NCBI GenBank assembly: GCA_903839965.1
Contig: CAIMEK010000784.1
Coordinates: 1-10,857, forward strand
Reading direction: 5' to 3'
Origin: an uncultured Acetobacteraceae bacterium
GTDB lineage: Bacteria; Pseudomonadota; Alphaproteobacteria; Acetobacterales; Acetobacteraceae
Length of the DNA stretch: 10,857 nucleotides
In this document: positions 1 through 6,104 of the stretch, piece after piece
Numbering within the stretch: position 1 is the stretch's first letter
Layout: each line of letters starts with the position of its first letter
Translations under genes and position numbers: made by a program
Notes under the pieces: generated by a model
Database searches by the model: none
Seen by the model: only the letters and a program-made list of their open reading frames with translations
Told to the model about the DNA's origin: nothing

Positions 1-147
1 GCACCCGCACCGCCGCCGCCGCCCGCGGCCACGCGCGCCCCCGCACCCGCGCGACGCCCCGTGTTCCCGCCACCCGGCGACGACACCCCCCGCTGCTCCG
101 GCTTCCCCTGGCACCTGCTGCTCACGCCGTCCGAAAGACTGGGCTGA
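1..147 (+). CDS. C-terminal fragment of an unrecognised Pro/Ala-rich protein (5' end outside window)
   Basis: Frame 1 is open from the first base to a TGA at 145-147 and encodes 48 residues. The first two thirds are a low-complexity Pro/Ala/Arg stretch. The end is more protein-like (…CSGFPWHLLLTPSERLG). I do not recognise a family. Such a Pro-rich linker followed by a short ordered tail could be the end of a larger exported or membrane protein on the left, but that is inference. The other two forward frames are also open here because the DNA is so GC-rich, so frame choice rests on the tail looking like protein and on the regulatory-looking DNA that starts just after its stop. Confidence is low. 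Confidence 0.35.
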   Translation, partial: APAPPPPPAATRAPAPARRPVFPPPGDDTPRCSGFPWHLLLTPSERLG

Positions 148-174
148 GCAGCCCGGCCCAACTGCGGCCTATTT

Positions 175-190
175 GTTACGATATCGTATC
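175..190. promoter_or_regulatory. AT-rich palindrome, candidate operator in the leader of the ABC operon
   Basis: TACGATATCGTA at 177-188 is a perfect 12-bp palindrome. It extends to G175/C190 with one mismatched pair (T176/T189). It lies in one of the few AT-rich stretches of the window (about 171-199). TCTAAT at 189-194, directly after it, matches a sigma70 -10 box at five of six positions, although no good -35 sits at the usual distance. A dimeric regulator bound here would overlap a promoter for the downstream genes. Such AT-rich dyads are typical of GntR- or TetR-type operators, but I cannot assign the regulator. It could also be a chance palindrome. Confidence 0.4.
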
Positions 191-271
191 TAATAACCGA
201 CGTGAGCCGGCAGCGCATTCCCTCCGCGGTTCCCTGCCGAAAACAAAACCCGAAATTTTCGCCGGAATTGC

Positions 272-281
272 AAGGAGGTGA
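272..281 (+). promoter_or_regulatory. Consensus Shine-Dalgarno sequence in front of the 47-codon leader ORF
   Basis: AAGGAGGTGA is fully complementary to the 3' end of bacterial 16S rRNA. The core GGAGG (274-278) is followed by 7 nt and then ATG at 286, an ideal spacing. No other ribosome binding site in the window is this strong. It does not serve the annotated ABC ATPase, whose GTG start lies about 120 nt further on in a different frame. Confidence 0.6.
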
Positions 282-285
282 ACAA

Positions 286-429
286 ATGCCCATGCAGGGG
301 CCCCCCCGGCTTGCAAACCCGGCGATTTGCGCTATTCCCGCCGCCTTGGAGTGCGCCCCGGGGGCGCACTTCACCCACGAGCCAGTTAGGGGAAACACCC
401 AGTGCCCGCTCCCGCCGAACCCGCCCTGA
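286..429 (+). CDS. Small leader ORF (47 aa) overlapping the start of the ABC ATPase gene
   Basis: An ATG at 286 follows a perfect ribosome binding site and opens a 47-codon frame ending at TGA 427-429. The peptide begins MPMQGPPRLANPAICAIPAA. It is rich in Pro and Ala, has Cys at 15, 23 and 40, and has no clear signal peptide or membrane segment. It resembles nothing I know. The frame overlaps the ABC ATPase start (402) by 28 nt in another frame, so ribosomes finishing it would stop within reach of the GTG start. It also contains the strong hairpin at 350-370. A leader peptide that couples or regulates translation of the operon is my inference. Against it: the composition is close to random GC-rich sequence, and the strong Shine-Dalgarno may be a chance or relict site. 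Confidence 0.4.
   Translation: MPMQGPPRLANPAICAIPAALECAPGAHFTHEPVRGNTQCPLPPNPP
350..370 (+). promoter_or_regulatory. Perfect 10-bp inverted repeat (stable hairpin) upstream of the ABC ATPase
   Basis: AGTGCGCCCC (350-359) and GGGGCGCACT (361-370) are exact reverse complements around a single G. In RNA this would fold as a stem of about 8 bp, nearly all G-C, with a 5-nt loop. It ends 31 nt before the GTG start, within the small ORF. No T-run follows, so it is not a classic intrinsic terminator. It may be an mRNA structure in the leader or a DNA operator. The symmetry is seen directly; the function is inference. Confidence 0.5.
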
Positions 430-1163
430 TCGACATCCAGGGATTGACCAAGCGCTTCGGCAGCTTCACCGCCGTGGACCACGTGTCGTTCAAGGTCGCC
501 CGCGGCGAAGTGCTCGGCTTCCTCGGTCCCAACGGCGCCGGCAAGTCCACCACCATGCGCATGCTGGCCGGCTTCATGACGCCCACCGCCGGCACCGCTT
601 CCATTTGCGGCCACGACGTGCTGACCGACTCGGTCGCCGCCCGGCGCTGTATCGGCTTCCTGCCGGAAGGCGCCCCCAACTACCCCGAAATGACGGTGAC
701 CGCCTTCCTCACCTTCACCGCCCGCATCCGCGCCTATGTCGGCGCCGAACTCACCCGGCGGGTGGACCACGCCATCGAGCTGACCTCGCTGCAGGGCGTG
801 CGCCTGCAACCCATCGAAACCCTGTCCAAGGGCTTCAAGCGCCGCGTCGGGCTGGCCCAGGCGCTGCTGCACGACCCGCCCGTGCTGGTGCTCGACGAAC
901 CCACCGACGGGCTGGACCCGAACCAGAAGCACGAGGTGCGCGGGCTGATCACCCTGATGGCGCCGCGCAAGGCGATCGTCATCTCCACCCACATCCTGGA
1001 GGAAGTGGAAGCGGTGTGCACCCGCGCCATCATCATCGCCGGCGGCCGCGTGGTCGCCGACGACAGGCCGGCGGCGCTGGCGAAGCTGCACCCGTCCGGC
1101 AGGCTGGAGGACGTGTTCCGCCAGATCACGCACCCCGCAACCTCACCCAAACGGGCCGCCTGA
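402..1163 (+). CDS. ABC transporter ATP-binding protein, GldA-like
   Basis: This 253-residue protein is a single nucleotide-binding domain of the ABC-2 (drug/polysaccharide/gliding) group and should power the membrane protein encoded next. Walker A is GPNGAGKST at 42-50. The Q-loop region reads GFLPE (85-89). The signature is the variant LSKGF at 141-145, Walker B is LVLDEP at 162-167 with the catalytic Glu at 166, the D-loop is in TDGLDPNQ (168-175) and the switch His is H197 in STHILEEV. The LSKG signature and TDGLDPNQ are usual in GldA/NatA-type ATPases. The start is GTG at 402: an in-frame TAG lies at 387-389, and AGGGGA (388-393) sits 8 nt upstream. The permease starts 4 nt after the stop. 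The Gld name reflects similarity and gene order; the transported substrate is unknown. Confidence 0.93.
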   Translation: MPAPAEPALIDIQGLTKRFGSFTAVDHVSFKVARGEVLGFLGPNGAGKSTTMRMLAGFMTPTAGTASICGHDVLTDSVAARRCIGFLPEGAPNYPEMTVTAFLTFTARIRAYVGAELTRRVDHAIELTSLQGVRLQPIETLSKGFKRRVGLAQALLHDPPVLVLDEPTDGLDPNQKHEVRGLITLMAPRKAIVISTHILEEVEAVCTRAIIIAGGRVVADDRPAALAKLHPSGRLEDVFRQITHPATSPKRAA

Positions 1164-1167
1164 TCCC

Positions 1168-1899
1168 ATGCGCAACACATTGATCATCGCCCGCCGCGAA
1201 CTCGCCGGCTACTTCGCCACCCCGGTCGCGGTGGTGTTCATCGTCATCTTCCTCGCCCTGCAGGGCGTGCTGACCTTCAACCTGGGCAACTTCTTCGACC
1301 GCAACCAGGCCGACCTGGCGCCGTTCTTCAACTTCCTGCCCTGGGTGTTCCTGCTGCTGGTGCCGGCCATCACCATGCGGCTCTGGGCCGAGGAGCGCCG
1401 GCTCGGCACCATTGAAATGCTGCTGACCCTGCCGATCACCCGAACCCAGGCGGTCCTCGGAAAATTTCTGGCGGCCTGGGCGTTCTGCGCCATCGCGCTG
1501 GCGCTGACCTTCCCGTTCATCATCACCGTCAACTACCTGGGACGGCCGGACAACGGGGTGATCGCCACCGGCTACGTGGGCGCCCTGCTGGTGGCCGGCT
1601 CCTTCCTCTCGGTTGGCGCGGCGCTGTCGGCGGCGACCAAGAACCAGGTGATCGCCTTCGTGCTGGGGGTGGCGGTGTGCTTCCTGTTCGCCGTCTCCTC
1701 CTATCCGCTGGTGACCGACTTCCTGTCGCGCAACGCCCCCGTGCTGGCCGAGGTGGCACGGCGGATTTCGGTGGCCGAGCGCTACCAGGGTTTTACCCGC
1801 GGCGTGGTCTCGCTCAGGGACCTGATCTACTTCGCCTCCTTCATGGGGTTCTGGCTGTTCCTGAATACCGTGATCGTCGAGCATCGGAAGGCCGACTGA
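1168..1899 (+). CDS. ABC-2 family transporter permease, GldF-like
   Basis: This 243-residue inner-membrane protein has about six hydrophobic segments, near residues 13-37, 55-72, 100-120, 135-158, 165-185 and 218-238. Between the second and third lies the charged segment ERRLGTIEMLLTLPITRTQ (76-94). This resembles the coupling region of ABC-2 permeases, which meets the ATPase, and its R-x-x-G-T-x-E pattern is common in GldF/NosY-type permeases. The first segment follows an RRELAGYF motif, again typical. The ATG at 1168 is 4 nt after the ATPase stop, with no clear ribosome binding site of its own, so translational coupling is likely. Length is normal for the family. It probably dimerises with two copies of the ATPase. 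The substrate cannot be read from sequence. Confidence 0.9.
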   Translation: MRNTLIIARRELAGYFATPVAVVFIVIFLALQGVLTFNLGNFFDRNQADLAPFFNFLPWVFLLLVPAITMRLWAEERRLGTIEMLLTLPITRTQAVLGKFLAAWAFCAIALALTFPFIITVNYLGRPDNGVIATGYVGALLVAGSFLSVGAALSAATKNQVIAFVLGVAVCFLFAVSSYPLVTDFLSRNAPVLAEVARRISVAERYQGFTRGVVSLRDLIYFASFMGFWLFLNTVIVEHRKAD

Positions 1900-1900
1900 G

Positions 1901-3817
1901 ATGCGCCGCACCTGGAGTTCCATCGTGGCGGTGCTCGCCGTCGCCGCCATCCTCATCGGCATCAACATGCTGGCCGAAACCCGGCTGGCCGACCTGCAGA
2001 TCGACCTGACCGCCCGGCACCTCTACACGTTGTCGTCGGGCACGCGCAGCGTGGTGGGCGGGCTGAAGGAGCCGATCACGCTGCGGCTCTACTACTCGCG
2101 CGCGCTGGGCAGCCGCATCCCGGCCTATGGCGCCTACGCCGACCGGGTGAGCGAAATGCTGCGCCAGTACGCGCGCATTTCGAACGGCCGCGTGAAACTG
2201 GAATTCTACGACCCGGAACCGTTCAGCGACACCGAGGACCGGGCGATGGCGTACGGCCTGCAAGGGGTGCCGATCGACCAGTCCGGCGAGCAGGTGTATT
2301 TCGGCCTGGCCGCCACCAACCTGCTGGACGACGAGCGCACCGTCGCCTTCTTCCAGCCGGAGCGCGAGCCGTTCCTGGAATACGACCTGACCCGGCTGAT
2401 TTATGAGCTCTCCAATCCGACGCGGCCGGTGCTCGGCGTAATGTCGTCCCTGCCGCTCGATGGCGACCCGCGCATGATGATGATGGCGCGCAACAACGCC
2501 AGCATGGGCGGACCCGGCGCGCCGTACGTGTCGATGCTGCAACTGCGGCAGTCCTACACGGTGAAGACCGTGGCCACCGACGCGCAGGCGATCGACCCCG
2601 ACGTGCAGGTGCTGCTGGTGGCGCAGGCGCAGAACCTGTCGGACCCCACGCTCTATGCCATCGACCAGTTCGTCATGCGTGGCGGGCGGCTGATGGCGAT
2701 GGTCGACCCCGCCAGCGAGGCCGAGGCCGCCACCCCGACGCAGAACGGCACGCCGCCGACCGATACCGCCAGCAACCTCAAGAAGCTGTTCGACGCCTGG
2801 GGGATCACCTTCGATCCCACCATGGTAGTCGGCGACCTGAAGGGTGCCTGGCGGGTGCGCGCCTCGGCAACCGACCGGGTGCAGGCGGTGGACTACGTGG
2901 CCTGGTTCAACATCCGCGACGGCATCAACCACGACGACCCGGCGACCGCCGACCTCACCCAGGTGACGGTGGCTTCGGCCGGGGCGATCGGCAAGGCCGC
3001 GGATGCGCCCATCGAGTTCACCCCGCTGCTGTCGAGTTCGGCGCAGTCCGGACTGCTGGCGGTGGAAAAGGTGAAGACGATGCCCGACCCGGGCCGCATC
3101 CTCGCCGACTTCAAGCCCGAGGGCGGGCCGCGGGTGATCGCGGCACGGGTGCGCGGGGGGCTGAAATCGGCGTTCGCCGGGCCGCCCGATCTGCCGCAGG
3201 GGCAGCAGCGGCCGGACGGCTTCCCGGCCCATATCGCGGCGACCGAACAGCCGGCGAACCTGGTGGTGGTGGGCGACACCGACATCCTGGCCGACCGCTA
3301 CTGGGTGCGCGTGCAGGACTTCTTCGGCCAGCAGCAGGCCGCCCCGTTCAGCGACAACGGGCCGTTCGTGGCCAACCTGGTGGGCACGCTGGCCGGCGGC
3401 GACGCGCTGATCGGCCTGCGCAGCCGCGGCACGTCGCAGCGGCCGTTCGACGTGGTCGACAACATGCAGAAGTCGGCGGAGGCGCAGTTCCGCCAGACCC
3501 AGCAGACCCTGCAGGCGCATCTGGACGACGTGCAGAAGCAACTGACCCAGTTGCGCACCGGCCGCGGCGAGGCGGGCGCCAACGCGCAGGCGGTGATCAC
3601 GCCCGAGCAGCGGCAGTCGATCGACGACCTGCGGCGCGACATCGCGGCAACGCGCAACAAGCTGCGGCTGGTGCAGCTCGACCTCAGGCGCGACATCTCG
3701 CGGCTGGAGACCACCTTGCGGCTGGCCGACATCCTGCTGGTGCCGGCCGTGCTGACGCTGCTGGCGCTGCTGCTGGGCATCGCGCGCCGCCGGCGACGCG
3801 CGAGGGCGCGGGCATGA
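1901..3817 (+). CDS. GldG-like ABC transporter auxiliary protein (ABC_transp_aux type)
   Basis: This 638-residue protein is anchored at both ends. A membrane segment lies at about 7-25, followed by the family-typical DLTARHLYTLSSGTRSVV motif, and another at about 608-628 is followed by an Arg-rich tail. The large periplasmic part resembles the GldG/ABC_transp_aux domain, with LYYSRAL, VKLEFYDPEPF and a late VVVGDTDILADRYW block. Residues about 517-607 are charged and helical (two coiled-coil arms split by a Gly/Ala stretch near 555-565), leading into the last membrane helix. The ATG is 1 nt after the permease stop, with GGAAGG at 1886-1891 spaced 9 nt. In Bacteroidetes, GldG acts with GldA and GldF in gliding. 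Homologues in non-gliding bacteria have no settled role. Confidence 0.88.
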   Translation: MRRTWSSIVAVLAVAAILIGINMLAETRLADLQIDLTARHLYTLSSGTRSVVGGLKEPITLRLYYSRALGSRIPAYGAYADRVSEMLRQYARISNGRVKLEFYDPEPFSDTEDRAMAYGLQGVPIDQSGEQVYFGLAATNLLDDERTVAFFQPEREPFLEYDLTRLIYELSNPTRPVLGVMSSLPLDGDPRMMMMARNNASMGGPGAPYVSMLQLRQSYTVKTVATDAQAIDPDVQVLLVAQAQNLSDPTLYAIDQFVMRGGRLMAMVDPASEAEAATPTQNGTPPTDTASNLKKLFDAWGITFDPTMVVGDLKGAWRVRASATDRVQAVDYVAWFNIRDGINHDDPATADLTQVTVASAGAIGKAADAPIEFTPLLSSSAQSGLLAVEKVKTMPDPGRILADFKPEGGPRVIAARVRGGLKSAFAGPPDLPQGQQRPDGFPAHIAATEQPANLVVVGDTDILADRYWVRVQDFFGQQQAAPFSDNGPFVANLVGTLAGGDALIGLRSRGTSQRPFDVVDNMQKSAEAQFRQTQQTLQAHLDDVQKQLTQLRTGRGEAGANAQAVITPEQRQSIDDLRRDIAATRNKLRLVQLDLRRDISRLETTLRLADILLVPAVLTLLALLLGIARRRRRARARA

Positions 3818-3833
3818 TCGGGAGGATTGGGTC

Positions 3834-4901
3834 ATGAGATCCCGCACCACTGCCATCCTGGCCGCGCTCGCCGTGGTGGTGCTCGCCGCCGGCTGGTATT
3901 TCGGCCGTTCGCCGGCCAGCGTCAGCGAGTCGGCTTCGGTGGCGCCCGGCACGCTGGTGGTCCCGGGGCTGGCGGCCAGGCTGGGGTCGGCTAATCGCGT
4001 CGAGATCACCAGCAAGGCGCAGACCCTGGTGATCGCCCGCAAGGGCGATGCGTGGGGCCTGGCCGACCGCGACAACTACCCGGTGCAGCAGGACAAGCTG
4101 CGCGAGTTGCTGACGGGGCTGACCGAGTTGCGCATCACCGAGGCGCGCACCGCCGATGCCGCGCAGCTCGAGCGGCTGGGCGTCGGCGATCCGGCGAGCG
4201 CCACCTCGACGGCCAGCCTGGTGAAGCTGCTCGACGACAAGGGCGAGACGCTGGCGCAACTGATCGTCGGGCACCGGCGCGTGCGCACCCAGGGCAATGT
4301 GCCGGAAACGATCTATGTGCGCCGGCCCGGCGAGAACCAGTCCTGGCTGGCCGAGGGGCGGCTGCCGGTGGACGCCGATCCGCAGCTCTGGTTCGACCGC
4401 GACATCGCCAATATCGACAACAAGCAGGTGGCCTCGGTGCTGGTGCATCGCGGCGACCAAACGCTGGAGTTCGCCCGCGAGGACGGCAAGCCGGTGCTGA
4501 AGGCGCCGACGGAGCATCCGAAGCTAGACGACTACCGGGTGGAGGACGTGTTCCGTTCGCTGGAGACGCTGACGCTGACCGACGTGAAGCCGGCGGCGCA
4601 GCAGCCCGGCGAGAAGCTCGGCACCGCGGCGATCACGTTGACCGATGGCAGCGTGATCGAGGTGACGGTGTTCCGGGTGGCGAAGGCGGATGCCAAAGAT
4701 GCGCCGGACATCTGGACGCAGTACGCGGTGCGGGGCGACACCGAGGCCGACAAGAAGATGGCGGCGCGGGTGCAGGGCTGGACCTACCTGGTGGGGTCGT
4801 GGAAGGAGAAGTCGTTCGTGCCTGATCTGGCGGATCTGAAGGCGGAGGAGCGGACGCCGCCGGCCCCCGCGGCCGCGGGAGATGAGAAGAAGCCGGATTA
4901 G
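3834..4901 (+). CDS. DUF4340 domain-containing membrane-anchored protein
   Basis: This 355-residue protein has one N-terminal membrane segment (about 8-24, no lipobox Cys), then a periplasmic region. That region shows the two repeat-like blocks of DUF4340: one around residues 60-110 (LVIARKGDAWGLADRDNYPV, then a helix ending in a run of hydrophobics) and one around 205-250 (LEFAREDGKPVLKAP, then a similar helix). The C-terminus is an acidic/Pro/Ala tail. DUF4340 genes commonly follow GldG-like genes, so it is likely a periplasmic partner of the same ABC complex; no biochemical activity is known to me. GGAGG at 3821-3825 sits 8 nt before the ATG and supports the start. The gap to the GldG-like gene is 16 nt, and its TAG abuts the next start codon. 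Confidence 0.87.
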   Translation: MRSRTTAILAALAVVVLAAGWYFGRSPASVSESASVAPGTLVVPGLAARLGSANRVEITSKAQTLVIARKGDAWGLADRDNYPVQQDKLRELLTGLTELRITEARTADAAQLERLGVGDPASATSTASLVKLLDDKGETLAQLIVGHRRVRTQGNVPETIYVRRPGENQSWLAEGRLPVDADPQLWFDRDIANIDNKQVASVLVHRGDQTLEFAREDGKPVLKAPTEHPKLDDYRVEDVFRSLETLTLTDVKPAAQQPGEKLGTAAITLTDGSVIEVTVFRVAKADAKDAPDIWTQYAVRGDTEADKKMAARVQGWTYLVGSWKEKSFVPDLADLKAEERTPPAPAAAGDEKKPD

Positions 4902-5348
4902 GTGGGCACGACCCGGGAATATCCCGCGCGGCCGATCGTTGGCATCGGCGTGTGTTTGCTGCGCCGGCAGAACGGCGGCGAGGTGCTGCTGGCGCGGCGG
5001 GGACGGCCGCCGGGGCTGGGAAGCTGGAGCCTGCCGGGCGGCGCGCAGGAGGTCGGCGAGACCGCCGAGGCGGCGGCGCGGCGGGAGTTGCGCGAGGAAA
5101 CCGGGCTCGCCGCCGGCGCACTGCAGCTGGCGGCGAATGTCGACTCCATCCACCGCGACGACGACGGACGGGTGCGCTTCCACTACACCATCATCGACTT
5201 CGCCGGCCTGTATGAAAGCGGCGCGCTGTCGCCCGGCGACGACGTTGCCGAAGTGGTGTGGGCGCCGCTCGATGCGCTGGAGTCGTACGGGTTGTGGAGC
5301 GAGGCGATCCGCGTCATCGGCATTGCCCGGCAAGTGCTGGGTGTATGA
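4902..5348 (+). CDS. NUDIX hydrolase
   Basis: This 148-residue cytoplasmic enzyme has a complete NUDIX box, G-x5-E-x7-R-E-U-x-E-E-x-G-U, at residues 47-69. The metal-binding residues E62, E65 and E66 are all present. The core SWSLPGG (41-47) before the box is typical of small ADP-ribose/NADH/MutT-like hydrolases. Such enzymes split nucleoside diphosphates linked to another group; the exact substrate cannot be told. The GTG start at 4902 follows the DUF4340 stop with no gap. Upstream purine-rich sequence (4880-4891) is only a weak ribosome binding site, so coupling is likely. An independent transport-related role is not obvious, and it may be a house-cleaning passenger of the operon. Confidence 0.92.
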   Translation: MGTTREYPARPIVGIGVCLLRRQNGGEVLLARRGRPPGLGSWSLPGGAQEVGETAEAAARRELREETGLAAGALQLAANVDSIHRDDDGRVRFHYTIIDFAGLYESGALSPGDDVAEVVWAPLDALESYGLWSEAIRVIGIARQVLGV

Positions 5349-5364
5349 TCGCGGGGTGCGACTC

Positions 5365-5370
5365 GAGGGG
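5365..5370 (+). promoter_or_regulatory. Ribosome binding site that points to an ATT start codon
   Basis: GAGGGG at 5365-5370 is followed by 8 nt and then ATT at 5379, the place where homologues of the DUF2161 family begin. No ATG, GTG or TTG occurs in that frame between the NUDIX stop (5346-5348) and the GTG at 5439, which would remove the conserved N-terminus. Confidence 0.5.
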
Positions 5371-5378
5371 TCCCGACC

Positions 5379-6047
5379 ATTTCCGAAGCGGCGCTTTACC
5401 CGCCCGTCAAAGCGTTCCTGGAACGGCTTGGCTTCACGGTGAAAGGCGAGCTGCGCGGCTGCGACGTGGTCGCGGTGCGGCCGGGCGAACCTGATCTGGT
5501 GGTGGTGGCGGAACTCAAGCAGGGGTTTTCCCTCGAGCTGCTGCTGCAGGCCGCGGACCGGCTGGCGGTGGCCGACGAAGTGTGGCTGGCGGTGGCGGCA
5601 ACCCGGCGCGGTCGCGACCGCGACGTGCGGGCGCACAAGCTGTGCCGGCTGCTCGGGCTCGGGCTGCTGGCGGTGACGACGCGCGGCGCGGTGGAAATCC
5701 TGGTCGAGGCGGGGCCGTACCGGCCGCGGCTGAACCGCCGGCGGCGCGGCTTGCTGCTGGCCGAATTCACCCGCCGGCGCGGCGACCCGAACCGCGGCGG
5801 CACGCCGGCGCGGCGCCAACTGATGACCGCCTACCGCCAGCAGGCGCTCGACCTCGCCGCCGCGCTCCGGGGCGGCCCGCGGCGGCCGCGCGACCTGCGC
5901 GAGCTCGCACCCGATGCGGGGCGCATCCTGTTGCGCAATGTTTATGGCTGGTTCGTGCACCTCGGCCCCGGCCTGTACGGGCTGAGCGGGGACGGCAGCA
6001 CGGCGCTCGGGACATGGCGCACCGAGGACGCGGCAATCGCGCCTTGA
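5379..6047 (+). CDS. DUF2161 family putative PD-(D/E)XK phosphodiesterase, apparent ATT start
   Basis: Read from ATT at 5379 the protein has 222 residues. It begins (M)SEAALYPPVKAFLERLGF, matching the usual family opening (…LYPPVKAFLE…GY…VKGE). D29 and the E45-L-K47 motif fit a PD-(D/E)XK nuclease-like core. The family block GDPNRGGTPARRQLMTAYRQ follows near 130-150, then a winged-helix-like C-terminus ending NVYGWFVHLGPGLYGLSGDG. A DNA- or nucleotide-cleaving role is predicted for the family but unproven as far as I know. The first ordinary start codon (GTG 5439) would drop 20 conserved residues. Alternatively, an ATG at 5345 overlaps the NUDIX stop (ATGA) in a frame one base off; one base fewer in the GGGG run at 5367-5370 would join it to this gene. 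The family call is firm; the start is not. Confidence 0.85.
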   Translation: MSEAALYPPVKAFLERLGFTVKGELRGCDVVAVRPGEPDLVVVAELKQGFSLELLLQAADRLAVADEVWLAVAATRRGRDRDVRAHKLCRLLGLGLLAVTTRGAVEILVEAGPYRPRLNRRRRGLLLAEFTRRRGDPNRGGTPARRQLMTAYRQQALDLAAALRGGPRRPRDLRELAPDAGRILLRNVYGWFVHLGPGLYGLSGDGSTALGTWRTEDAAIAP

Positions 6048-6068
6048 CACCGCCGGCGATTGCCGCGT
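6028..6068 (+). terminator. 13-bp inverted repeat spanning the DUF2161 stop codon, possible terminator
   Basis: ACGCGGCAATCGC (6028-6040) and GCGATTGCCGCGT (6056-6068) are exact reverse complements around a 15-nt loop that contains the TGA stop (6045-6047). No T-run follows, so it departs from the classic intrinsic terminator, but GC-rich bacteria often use such stems at operon ends or as 3' mRNA stabilisers. Its place between the operon and the MFS gene fits the end of a transcription unit. Confidence 0.5.
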
Positions 6069-6104
6069 GACTTGACGCCTGTCGCGGGAGGGTGAGCCGT
6101 CGCC

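Noticed and set aside
141..154. GGGCTG/CAGCCC inverted repeat at the end of the first reading frame, as a terminator
   Set aside because: The stem is short, the loop has only 2-4 nt, and no T-run follows directly. It is too weak to annotate.
278..1183. 301-codon plus-strand frame starting within the leader
   Set aside because: It is a shifted shadow of the ABC ATPase with no Walker motifs.
1841..4075. 744-codon open frame on the minus strand
   Set aside because: It is antisense to the GldG-like gene and has no recognisable motif.
5439..6047. GTG at 5439 as the start of the DUF2161 gene
   Set aside because: It would remove about 20 residues that match the family's conserved N-terminus, and there is no good ribosome binding site just before it.
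6072..6077. TTGACG as a -35 box for the MFS gene
   Set aside because: No -10-like hexamer lies 16-18 nt downstream; that position is GC-rich and overlaps the ribosome binding region.
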